Source: Aphelocoma coerulescens (taxonomy: Eukaryota > Chordata > Aves > Passeriformes > Corvidae). Taken from it: DNA of 64,000 bases. Positions 39,001 to 51,099 of the stretch are shown here, one piece after another. Both the position numbers and the translations under genes were made by a program. Below the pieces are notes generated by a model. It saw nothing but the letters and a program-made list of their open reading frames with translations. It was not told the origin of the DNA and searched no databases. The stretch is from the NCBI RefSeq assembly GCF_041296385.1, contig NC_091034.1, positions 62,001 through 126,000 of the forward strand, read 5' to 3'. How positions within the stretch are numbered: position 1 is the stretch's first letter; every line of letters starts with the position of its first letter.

Positions 39001-42000
39001 GACCCAAAATTCCCAAATAAAAGCTCCAAACCCCCTAAATCTCCTCAGGACCCCAGCAAAGCCACCCCTTAGCCCCGCCCATTTCCCCTTTAGCCCCGCC
39101 CCCTCCCGGCCCTGCCGACCCAAATTCCCCCCCAAAAACCCCCCAAAACCCCCAAAATTCCAAAAAAAAAACCCCCAGAGACCCCCAAAAATCCCCTTAA
39201 AGACCCAAAATTCCCAAATAAAAGCCCCAAACCCCCTAAATCTCCTCAGGACCCCTGCAAAGCCACCCCTTAGCCCCGCCCATTTCCCCTGTAGCCCCGC
39301 CCCCTCCCGGCCCTGCCGACCCAAATTCTCCCCCAAAAACCCCCCAAAACCCCCAAAATTCCAAAAAAAACCCCCCCAGAGACCCCCAAAAATCCCCTTA
39401 AAGACCCAAAATTCCCAAATAAAAGCCCCAAACCCCCTATATCTCCTCAGGACCCCTGCAAAGCCACCCCTTAGCCCCGCCCACTCCCCCTCTAGCCCCG
39501 CCCATTTCCCCTTTAGCCCCGCCCCCTCCCGGCCCTGCCGACCCAAATTCCCCCCCAAAAACCCCCCAAAACCCCCAAAATTCCAAAAAAAAACCCCCCA
39601 GAGACCCCCAAAAATCCCCTTAAAGACCCAAAATTCCCAAATAAAAGCCCCAAACCCCCTAAATCTCCTTAGGACCCCTGCAAAGCCACCCCTTAGCCCC
39701 GCCCATTTCCCCTTTAGCCCCGCCCCCTCCCGGCCCTGCCGACCCACATTCCCCCCCAAAAACCCCCCAAAACCCCCAAAATTCAAAAAAAAACCCCCCA
39801 GAGACCCCCAAAAATCCCCTTAAAGACCCAAAATTCCCAAATAAAAGCCCCAAACCCCCTAAATCTCCTCAGGACCCCACCAAAGCCACCCCTTAGCCCC
39901 GCCCATTTCCCCTTTAGCCCCGCCCCCTCCCGGCCCTGCCGACCCAAATTCCCCCCCAAAAACCCCCCAAAACCCCCAAAATTCCAAAAAAAAACCCCCC
40001 AGAGACCCCCAAAAATCCCCTTAAAGACCCAAAATTCCCAAATAAAAGCCCCAAACCCCCTAAATCTCCTCAGGACCCCTGCAAAGCCACCCCTTAGCCC
40101 CGCCCACTCCCCCTCTAGCCCCGCCCATTTCCCCTTTAGCCCCGCCCCCTCCCGGCCCTGCCGACCCAAATTCCCCCCCAAAAACCTCCCAAAACCCCCA
40201 AAATTCCAAAAAAAACCCCCCCAGAGACCCCCAAAAATCCCCTTAAAGACCCAAAATTCCCAAATAAAAGCCCCAAACCCCCTAAATCTCCTCAGGACCC
40301 CTGCAAAGCCACCCCTTAGCCCCGCCCACTCCCCCTCTAGCCCCGCCCCTTTTCCCTTTAGCCCCGCCCCCTCCCGGCCCTGCCGACCCAAATTCCCCCC
40401 CAAAACCCCCCCAAAACCCCCAAAATTCCAAAAAAAAAACCCCCCAGAGACCCCCAAAAATCCCCTTAAAGACCCAAAATTCCCAAATAAAAGCCCCAAA
40501 CCCCCTAAATCTCCTCAGGACCCCTGCAAAGCCACCCCTTAGCCCCGCCCATTTCCCCCTTAGCCCCGCCCATTTCCCCTTTAGCCCCGCCCCCTCCCGG
40601 CCCTGCCGACCCAAATTCCCCCCCAAAAACCCCCTAAAACCCCCAAAATTCCAAAAAAAAACCCTCCCAGAGACCCCCAAAAATCCCCTTAAAGACCCAA
40701 AATTCCCAAATAAAAGCCCCAAACCCCCTAAATCTCCTCAGGACCCCTGCAAAGCCACCCCTTAGCCCCGCCCACTCCCCCTTAGCCCCGCCCACTCCCC
40801 CTTTAGCCCCGCCCCCTCCCGGCCCTGCCGACCCAAATTCCCCCCCAAAAACCCCCCAAAACCCCCAAAATTCCAAAAAAAACCCTCCCAGAGACCCCCA
40901 AAAATCCCCTTAAAGACCCAAAATTCCCAAATAAAAGCTCCAAACCCCCTAAATCTCCTCAGGACCCCTGCAAAGCCACCCCTTACCCCACCCACTCCCC
41001 CTCTAGCCCCACCCATTTCCCCTTTAGCCCCGCCCCCTCCCGGCCCTGCCGACCCAAATTCCCCCCCAAAACCCCCCCAAAACCCCCAAAATTCCAAAAA
41101 AAAACCCCCCAGAGACCCCCAAAAATCCCCTTAAAGACCCAAAATTCCCAAATAAAAGCCCCAAACCCCCTAAATCTCCTCAGGACCCCTGCAAAGCCAC
41201 CCCTTAGCCCCGCCCATTTCCCCTTTAGCCCCGCCCCCTCCCGGCCCTGCCGACCCAAATTCCCCCCCAAAAACCCCCCAAAACCCCCAAAATTCCAAAA
41301 AAAAAACCCTCCAGAGACCCCCAAAAATCCCCTTAAAGACCCAAAATTCCCAAATAAAAGCCCCAAACCCCCTAAATCTCCTCAGGACCCCTGCAAAGCC
41401 ACCCCCTTAGCCCCGCCCACTCCCCCTCTAGCCCCGCCCATTTCCCCTTTAGCCCCGCCCCCTCCCGGCCCGGCCGACCCAAATTCCCCCCCAAAAACCC
41501 CCCAAAACCCCCAAAATTCCAAAAAAAAACCCCCCAGAGACCACCAAAAATCCCCTTAAAGACCCAAAATTCCCAAATAAAAGCCCCAAACCCCCTAAAT
41601 CTCCTCAGGACCCCTGCAAAGCCACACCTTAGCCCCGCCCATTTCCCCTTTAGCCCCGCTCCCTCCCGGCCCTGCCGACCCAGATTCCTCCCCAAAACCC
41701 CCAAAATTCCAAAAAAAAACCCCCCAGAGACCCCCAAAAATCCCCTTAAAGACCCAAAATTCCCAAATAAAAGCCCCAAACCACCTAAATCTCCTCAGGA
41801 CCCCTGCAAAGCCACCCCTTAGCCCCGCCCATTTCCCCTTTAGCCCCGCCCCCTCCCGGCCCTGCCGACCCAAATTCCCCCCCAAAAACCCCCAAAATTC
41901 CAAAAAAAACCCCCCCAGAGACCCCCAAAAATCCCCTTAAAGACCCAAAATTCCCAAATAAAAGCCCCAAACCCCCTAAATCTCCTCAGGACCCCTGCAA

Positions 42001-42190
42001 AGCCACCCCTTAGCCCCGCCCACTCCCCCTCTAGCCCCGCCCATTTCCCCTTTAGCCCCGCCCCCTCCCGGCCCTGCCGACCCAGATTCCCCACCAAAAA
42101 CCCCCCAAAACCCCCAAAATTCCAAAAAAAAACCCCCCAGAGACCCCCAAAAATCCCCTTAAAGACCCAAAATTCCCAAATAAAAGCCCC
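36072..42190 (+). repeat. Higher-order repeat, central domain, copy 4 (6119 bp, rearranged)
   Basis: It starts and ends at CCCCAACCCCCC variants (36072, 42191) and has the TCTGCTCAGG marker at 38177. It lacks the ACTACTTAG monomer found in the earlier copies, and its second half carries new variants (CCTCCTGGCC at 38907, CCCTCAAAA at 38763) that belong to the right-hand domain. It is therefore a mosaic. Confidence 0.6.
38763..39880 (+). repeat. Block duplicated 6983 bp downstream (first copy)
   Basis: Four linked variants recur at 6983-6984 bp: the CCCTCAAAA variant (38763/45746), CCTCCTGGCC (38907/45890), CCCCTGTAGCC (39291/46275) and CACCAAAGCC (39876/46859). At least 1.1 kb is shared in the same order. 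The true limits may be wider. Confidence 0.7.
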
Positions 42191-45100
42191 AACCCCCCTA
42201 AATCTCCTCAGGACCCCTGCAAAGCCACCCCTTAGCCCTGCCCATTTCCCCTTTAGCCCCGCCCCCTCCCGGCCCTGCCGACCCAAATTCCCCCCCAAAA
42301 ACCCCCCAAAACCCCCAAAATTCCAAAAAAAAACCCCCCAGAGACCCCCAAAAATCCCCTTAAAGACCCAAAATTCCCAAATAAAAGCCCCAAACCCCCT
42401 AAATCTCCTCAGGACCCCTGCAAAGCCACCCCTTAGCCCCGCCCACTCCCCCTTAGCCCCGCCCATTTCCCCTTTAGCCCCGCCCCCTCCCGGCCCTGCC
42501 GACCCAAATTCCCCCCCAAAACCCCCCCAAAACCCCCAAAATTCCAAAAAAAACCCTCCCAGAGACCCCCAAAAATCCCCTTAAAGACCCAAAATTCCCA
42601 AATAAAAGCCCCAAACCCCCTAAATCTCCTCAGGACCCCTGCAAATCCACCCCTTAGCCCCGCCCATTTCCCCTTTAGCCCCGCCCCCTCCCGGCCCTGC
42701 CGACCCAAATTCCCCCCCAAAAACCCCCCAAAACCACCAAAATTCCAAAAAAAAAACCCCCAGAGACCCCCAAAAATCCCCTTAAAGACCCAAAATTCCC
42801 AAATAAAAGCCCCAAACCCCCTAAATCTCCTCAGGACCCCTGCAAAGCCACCCCTTAGCCCCGCCCATTTCCCCTGTAGCCCCGCCCCCTCCCGGCCCTG
42901 CCGACCCAAATTCCCCCCCAAAAACCTCCCAAAACCCCCAAAATTCCAAAAAAAAACCCCCCAGAGACCCCCAAAAATCCCCTTGAAGACCCAAAATTCC
43001 CAAATAAAAGCCCCAAACCCCCTAAATCTCCTCAGGACCCCTGCAAAGCCACCCCTTAGCCCCACCCACTCCCCCTCTAGCCCCGCCCATTTCCCCTTTA
43101 GCCCCGCCCCCTCCCGGCCCTGCCGACCCAAATTCCCCCCAAAAAACCCCCCAAACCCCCCAAAATTCCAAAAAAAACCATCCCAGAGACCCCCAAAAAT
43201 CCCCTTAAAGACCCAAAATTCCCAAATAAAAGCCCCAAACCCCCTAAATCTCCTCAGGACCCCTGCAAAGCCACCCCTTAGCCCCGCCCACTCCCCCTTT
43301 AGCCCTGCCCATTTCCCCTTTAGCCCCGCCCCCTCCCGGCCCTGCCGACCCAAATTCCCCCCCAAAAACCCCCCAAAACCCCCAAAATTCCAAAAAAAAC
43401 CCTCCCAGAGACCCCCAAAAATCCCCTTAAAGACCCAAAATTCCCAAATAAAAGCCCCAAACCCCCTAAATCTCCTCAGGACCCCTGCAAAGCCACCCCT
43501 TAGCCCCGCCCATTTCCCCTTTAGCCCCGCCCCCTCCCGGCCCTGCCGACCCAAATTCCCCCCCAAAAACCCCCCAAAACCCCCAAAATTCCAAAAAAAA
43601 CCCCCCCAGAGACCCCCAAAAATCCCCTTAAAGACCCAACATTCCCAAATAAAAGCCCCAAACCCCCTAAATCTCCTCAGGACCCCTGCAAAGCCACCCC
43701 TTAGCCCCGCCCACTCCCCCTCTAGCCCCGCCCACTCCCCCTCTAGCCCCGCCCCCTCCCGGCCCTGCCGACCCAAATTCCCCCCAAAACCCCCCAAAAC
43801 CCCCAAAATTCCAAAAAAAACGCCCCAGAGACCCCCAAAAATCCCCTTAAAGACCCAAAATTCCCAAATAAAAGCTCCAAACCCCCTAAATCTGCTCAGG
43901 ACCCCACCAAAGCCACCCCTTAGCCCCGCCCATTTCCCCTTTAGCCCCGCCCCCTCCCGGCCCTGCCGACCCAAATTCCCCCCCAAAAACCCCCCAAAAC
44001 CCCCAAAATTCAAAAAAAAAACCCCCCAGAGACCCCCAAAAATCCCCTTAAAGACCCAAAATTCCCAAATAAAAGCCCCAAACCCCCTAAATCTCCTCAG
44101 GACCCCTGCAAAGCCACCCCTTAGCCCCGCCCACTCCCCCTCTAGCCCCGCCCATTTCCCCTTTAGCCCCGCCCCCTCCCGGCCCTGCCGACCCAAATTC
44201 CCCCCCAAAAACCCCCCAAAACCCCCAAAATTCAAAAAAAAACCCCCCCAGAGACCCCCAAAAATCCCCTTAAAGACCCAAAATTCCCAAATAAAAGCCC
44301 CAAACCCCCTAAATCTCCTCAGGACCCCTGCAAAGCCACCCCTTAGCCCCGCCCATTTCCCCCTTAGCCCCGCCCATTTCCCCTTTAGCCCCGCCCCCTC
44401 CCGGCCCTGCCGACCCAAATTCCCCCCCAAAAACCCCCTAAAACCCCCAAAATTCCAAAAAAAACCCTCCCAGAGACCCCCAAAAATCCCCTTAAAGACC
44501 CAAAATTCCCAAATAAAAGCCCCAAACCCCCTAAATCTCCTCAGGACCCCTGCAAAGCCACCCCTTAGCCCCGCCCACTCCCCCTTAGCCCCGCCCACTC
44601 CCCCTTTAGCCCCGCCCCCTCCCGGCCCTGCCGACCCAAATTCCCCCCCAAAAACCCCCCAAAACCCCCAAAATTCCAAAAAAAACCCTCCCAGAGACCC
44701 CCAAAAATCCCCTTAAAGACCCAAAATTCCCAAATAAAAGCCCCAAACCCCCTAAATCTCCTCAGGACCCCTGCAAAGCCACCCCTTACCCCACCCACTC
44801 CCCCTCTAGCCCCACCCATTTCCCCTTTAGCCCCGCCCCCTCCCGGCCCTGCCGACCCAAATTCCCCCCCAAAACCCCCCCAAAACCCCCAAAATTCCAA
44901 AAAAAAACCCCCCAGAGACCCCCAAAAATCCCCTTAAAGACCCAAAATTCCCAAATAAAAGCCCCAAACCCCCTAAATCTCCTCAGGACCCCTGCAAAGC
45001 CACCCCTTAGCCCCGCCCATTTCCCCTTTAGCCCCGCCCCCTCCCGGCCCTGCCGACCCAAATTCCCCCCCAAAAACCCCCCAAAACCCCCAAAATTCCA

Positions 45101-45745
45101 AAAAAAAACCCTCCAGAGACCCCCAAAAATCCCCTTAAAGACCCAAAATTCCCAAATAAAAGCCCCAAACCCCCTAAATCTCCTCAGGACCCGTGCAAAG
45201 CCACCCCTTAGCCCCGCCCATTTCCCCTTTAGCCCCGCCCCCTCCCGGCCCTGCCGACCCAAATTCCCCCCCAAAAACCCCCCAAAACCCCCAAAATTCC
45301 AAAAAAAACCCCCCCAGAGACCCCCAAAAATCCCCTTAAAGACCCAAAATTCCCAAATAAAAGCCCCAAACCCCCTAAATCTCCTCAGGACCCCTGCAAA
45401 GCCACCCCTTAGCCCCGCCCACTCCCCCTTAGCCCCGCCCATTTCCCCTCTAGCCCCGCCCCCTCCCGGCCCTGCCGACCCAAATTCCCCCCCAAAAACC
45501 CCCCAAAACCCCCAAAATTCCAGAAAAAAACCCCCCAGAGACCCCCAAAAATCCCCTTAAAGACCCAAAATTCCCAAATAAAAGCCCCAAACCCCCTAAA
45601 TCTCCTCAGGACCCCTGCAAAGCCACCCCTTAGCCCCGCCCATTTCCCCTCTAGCCCCGCCCCCTCCCGGCCCTGCCGACCCAAATTCCCCCCCAAAAAC
45701 CCCCCAAAACCCCCAAAATTCCAAAAAAAACCCCCCCAGAGACCC

Positions 45746-46865
45746 TCAAAAATCCCCTTAAAGACCCAAAATTCCCAAATAAAAGCCCCAAACCCCCTAA
45801 ATCTCCTCAGGACCCCTGCAAAGCCACCCCTTAGCCCCGCCCATTTCCCCCTTAGCCCCGCCCATTTCCCCTTTAGCCCCGCCCCCTCCTGGCCCTGCCG
45901 ACCCAAATTCCCCCCCAAAACCCCCTAAAACCCCCAAAATTCCAAAAAAAAAACGCCCCAGAGACCCCCAAAAATCCCCTTAAAGACCCAAAATTCCCAA
46001 ATAAAAGCTCCAAACCCCCTAAATCTCCTCAGGACCCCAGCAAAGCCACCCCTTAGCCCCGCCCATTTCCCCTTTAGCCCCGCCCCCTCCCGGCCCTGCC
46101 GACCCAAATTCCCCCCCAAAAACCCCCCAAAACCCCCAAAATTCCAAAAAAAAAACCCCCAGAGACCCCCAAAAATCCCCTTAAAGACCCAAAATTCCCA
46201 AATAAAAGCCCCAAACCCCCTAAATCTCCTCAGGACCCCTGCAAAGCCACCCCTTAGCCCCGCCCATTTCCCCTGTAGCCCCGCCCCCTCCCGGCCCTGC
46301 CGACCCAAATTCTCCCCCAAAAACCCCCCAAAACCCCCAAAATTCCAAAAAAAACCCCCCCAGAGACCCCCAAAAATCCCCTTAAAGACCCAAAATTCCC
46401 AAATAAAAGCCCCAAACCCCCTAAATCTCCTCAGGACCCCTGCAAAGCCACCCCTTAGCCCCGCCCACTCCCCCTCTAGCCCCGCCCATTTCCCCTTTAG
46501 CCCCGCCCCCTCCCGGCCCTGCCGACCCAAATTCCCCCCCAAAAACCCCCCAAAACCCCCAAAATTCCAGAAAAAAACCCCCCAGAGACCCCCAAAAATC
46601 CCCTTAAAGACCCAACATTCCCAAATAAAAGCCCCAAACCCCCTAAATCTCCTTAGGACCCCTGCAAAGCCACCCCTTAGCCCCGCCCATTTCCCCTTTA
46701 GCCCCGCCCCCTCCCGGCCCTGCCGACCCACATTCCCCCCCAAAAACCCCCCAAAACCCCCAAAATTCAAAAAAAAACCCCCCAGAGACCCCCAAAAATC
46801 CCCTTAAAGACCCAAAATTCCCAAATAAAAGCCCCAAACCCCCTAAATCTCCTCAGGACCCCACC
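45746..46865 (+). repeat. Block duplicated from 6983 bp upstream (second copy)
   Basis: It carries the same four linked variants as 38763-39880. A CATATC-type change in the first copy (near 39440, CCCCTATATC) is absent here, so the copies have begun to diverge. Confidence 0.7.
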
Positions 46866-49800
46866 AAAGCCACCCCTTAGCCCCGCCCATTTCCCCTTTA
46901 GCCCCGCCCCCTCCCGGCCCTGCCGACCCAAATTCCCCCCCAAAAACCCCCCAAAACCCCCAAAATTCCAAAAAAAAACCCCCCAGAGACCCCCAAAAAT
47001 CCCCTTAAAGACCCAAAATTCCCAAATAAAAGCCCCAAACCCCCTAAATCTCCTCAGGACCCCTGCAAAGCCACCCCTTAGCCCCGCCCACTCCCCCTCT
47101 AGCCCCGCCCATTTCCCCTTTAGCCCCGCCCCCTCCCGGCCCTGCCGACCCAAATTCCCCCCCAAAAACCTCCCAAAACCCCCAAAATTCCAAAAAAAAC
47201 CCTCCCAGAGACCCCCAAAAATCCCCTTAAAGACCCAAAATTCCCAAATAAAAGCCCCAAACCCCCTAAATCTCCTCAGGACCCCTGCAAAGCCACCCCT
47301 TAGCCCCGCCCATTTCCCCCTTAGCCCCGCCCATTTCCCCTTTAGCCCCGCCCCCTCCCGGCCCTGCCGACCCAAATTCCCCCCCAAAAACCCCCTAAAA
47401 CCCCCAAAATTCCAAAAAAAACCCTCCCAGAGACCCCCAAAAATCCCCTTAAAGACCCAAAATTCCCAAATAAAAGCCCCAAACCCCCTAAATCTCCTCA
47501 GGACCCCTGCAAAGCCACCCCTTAGCCCCGCCCACTCCCCCTTAGCCCCGCCCACTCCCCCTTTAGCCCCGCCCCCTCCCGGCCCTGCCGACCCAAATTC
47601 CCCCCCAAAACCCCCCCAAAACCCCCAAAATTCCAGAAAAAAAACCCCCAGAGACCCCCAAAAATCCCCTTAAAGACCCAAAATTCCCAAATAAAAGCCC
47701 CAAACCCCCTAAATCTCCTCAGGACCCCTGCAAAGCCACCCCTTAGCCCCGCCCATTTCCCCTTTAGCCCCGCCCCCTCCCGGCCCTGCCGACCCAAATT
47801 CCCCCCCAAAAACCCCCCAAAACCCCCAAAATTCCAAAAAAAAACCCTCCAGAGACCCCCAAAAATCCCCTTAAAGACCCAAAATTCCCAAATAAAAGCC
47901 CCAAACCCCCTAAATCTCCTCAGGACCCCTGCAAAGCCACCCCTTAGCCCCGCCCATTTCCCCTCTAGCCCCGCCCCCTCCCGGCCCTGCCGACCCAAAT
48001 TCCCCCCCCAAAACCCCCCAAAACCCCCAAAATTCCAAAAAAAAACCCCCCAGAGACCCCCAAAAATCCCCTTAAAGACCCAAAATTCCCAAATAAAAGC
48101 CCCAATCCCCCTAAATCTCCTCAGGACCCCTGCAAAGCCACCCCCTTAGCCCCGCCCACTCCCCCTCTAGCCCCGCCCATTTCCCCTTTAGCCCCGCCCC
48201 CTCCCGGCCCGGCCGACCCAAATTCCCCCCCAAAAACCCCCCAAAACCCCCAAAATTCCAAAAAAAAACCCCCCAGAGACCCCCAAAAATCCCCTTAAAG
48301 ACCCAAAATTCCCAAATAAAAGCCCCAAACCACCTAAATCTCCTCAGGACCCCTGCAAAGCCACCCCTTAGCCCCGCCCATTTCCCCTTTAGCCCCGCCC
48401 CCTCCCGGCCCTGCCGACCCAAATTCCCCCCCAAAAACCCCCAAAATTCCAAAAAAAACCCCCCCAGAGACCCCCAAAAATCCCCTTAAAGACCCAAAAT
48501 TCCCAAATAAAAGCCCCAAACCCCCTAAATCTCCTCAGGACCCCTGCAAATCCACCCCTTAGCCCCGCCCATTTCCCCTTTAGCCCCGCCCCCTCCCGGC
48601 CCTGCCGACCCAAATTCCCCCCCAAAAACCCCCCAAAACCACCAAAATTCCAAAAAAAAAACCCCCAGAGACCCCCAAAAATCCCCTTAAAGACCCAAAA
48701 TTCCCAAATAAAAGCCCCAAACCCCCTAAATCTCCTCAGGACCCCTGCAAAGCCACCCCTTAGCCCCGCCCATTTCCCCTTTAGCCCCGCCCCCTCCCGG
48801 CCCTGCCGACCCAAATTCCCCCCCAAAAACCCCCCAAAACCCCCAAAATTCAAAAAAAAACCCCCCCAGAGACCCCCAAAAATCCCCTTAAAGACCCAAA
48901 ATTCCCAAATAAAAGCCCCAAACCCCCTAAATCTCCTCAGGACCCCTGCAAAGCCACCCCTTAGCCCCGCCCACTCCCCCTCTAGCCCCGCCCATTTCCC
49001 CTGTAGCCCCGCCCCCTCCCGGCCCTGCCGACCCAAATTCCCCCCCAAAAACCCCCCAAAACCCCCAAAATTCCAAAAAAAAAACCCCCAGAGACCCCCA
49101 AAAATCCCCTTAAAGACCCAAAATTCCCAAATAAAAGCCCCAAACCCCCTAAATCTCCTCAGGACCCCTGCAAAGCCACCCCTTAGCCCCGCCCATTTCC
49201 CCTTTAGCCCCGCCCCCTCCCGGCCCTGCCGACCCAAATTCCCCACCAAAAACCCCCCAAAACCCCCAAAATTCAAAAAAAAACCCCCCAGAGACCCCCA
49301 AAAATCCCCTTAAAGACCCAAAATTCCCAAATAAAAGCCCCAAACCCCCTAAATCTCCTCAGGACCCCTGCAAAGCCACCCCTTAGCCCCGCCCACTCCC
49401 CCTCTAGCCCCGCCCATTTCCCCTCTAGCCCCGCCCCCTCCCGGCCCTGCCGACCCAAATTCCCCCCCAAAAACCCCCCCAAACCCCCAAAATTCAAAAA
49501 AAAAAACCCCCAGAGACCCCCAAAAATCCCCTTAAAGACCCAAAATTCCCAAATAAAAGCCCCAAACCCCCTAAATCTCCTCAGGACCCCTGCAAAGCCA
49601 CCCCTTAGCCCCGCCCATTTCCCCTTTAGCCCCGCCCCCTCCCGGCCCTGCCGACCCAAATTCCCCCCCAAAAACCCCCCAAAACCCCCAAAATTCCAAA
49701 AAAAAACCCCCCAGAGACCCCCAAAAATCCCCTTAAAGACCCAAAATTCCCAAATAAAAGCCCCAAACCCCCTAAATCTCCTCAGGACCCCTGCAAAGCC

Positions 49801-51099
49801 ACCCCTTAGCCCCGCCCATTTCCCCCTTAGCCCCGCCCATTTCCCCTTTAGCCCCGCCCCCTCCCGGCCCTGCCGACCCAAATTCCCCCCCAAAAACCCC
49901 CTAAAACCCCCAAAATTCCAAAAAAAAACCCTCCCAGAGACCCCCAAAAATCCCCTTAAAGACCCAAAATTCCCAAATAAAAGCCCCAAACCCCCTAAAT
50001 CTCCTCAGGACCCCTGCAAAGCCACCCCTTAGCCCCGCCCACTCCCCCTTAGCCCCGCCCACTCCCCCTTTAGCCCCGCCCCCTCCCGGCCCTGCCGACC
50101 CAAATTCCCCCCCAAAAACCCCCCAAAACCCCCAAAATTCCAAAAAAAACCCTCCCAGAGACCCCCAAAAATCCCCTTAAAGACCCAAAATTCCCAAATA
50201 AAAGCCCCAAACCCCCTAAATCTCCTCAGGACCCCTGCAAAGCCACCCCTTAGCCCCGCCCATTTCCCCTTTAGCCCCGCCCCCTCCCGGCCCTGCCGAC
50301 CCAAATTCCCCCCCAAAAACCCCCCCAAAACCCCCAAAATTCCAAAAAAAAACCCCCCAGAGACCCCCAAAAATCCCCTTAAAGACCCAAAATTCCCAAA
50401 TAAAAGCCCCAAACCCCCTAAATCTCCTCAGGACCCCTGCAAAGCCACCCCTTAGCCCCGCCCATTTCCCCTTTAGCCCCGCCCCCTCCCGGCCCTGCCG
50501 ACCCAAATTCCCCCCCAAAAACCCCCCAAAACCCCCAAAATTCAAAAAAAAAACCCCCCAGAGACCCCCAAAAATCCCCTTAAAGACCCAAAATTCCCAA
50601 ATAAAAGCCCCAAACCCCCTAAATCTCCTCAGGACCCCTGCAAAGCCACCCCTTAGCCCCGCCCATTTCCCCTTTAGCCCCGCCCCCTCCCGGCCCTGCC
50701 GTCCCAAATTCCCCCCCAAAAACCCCCCAAAACCCCCAAAATTCCAAAAAAAAACCCCCCAGAGACCCCCAAAAATCCCCTTAAAGACCCAAAATTCCCA
50801 AATAAAAGCCCCAAACCCCCTAAATCTCCTCAGGACCCCTGCAAAGCCACCCCTTAGCCCCGCCCATTTCCCCTCTAGCCCCGCCCCCTCCCGGCCCTGC
50901 CGACCCAAATTCCCCCCCAAAAACCCCCCAAAACCCCCAAAATTCCAAAAAAAACCCCCCCAGAGACCCTCAAAAATCCCCTTAAAGACCCAAAATTCCC
51001 AAATAAAAGCCCCAAACCCCCTAAATCTCCTCAGGACCCCTGCAAAGCCACCCCTTAGCCCCGCCCATTTCCCCCTTAGCCCCGCCCATTTCCCCTTTA

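Noticed and set aside
42983..44716. 577-codon plus-strand Pro/Lys-rich frame as a gene
   Set aside because: It overlaps the long minus-strand frame on the same repeats. Its ATG exists only because, on the complementary reading, a single CCTTAAAG to CCTTGAAG change creates GAAG followed by the frame start; the frame is a by-product of the period.
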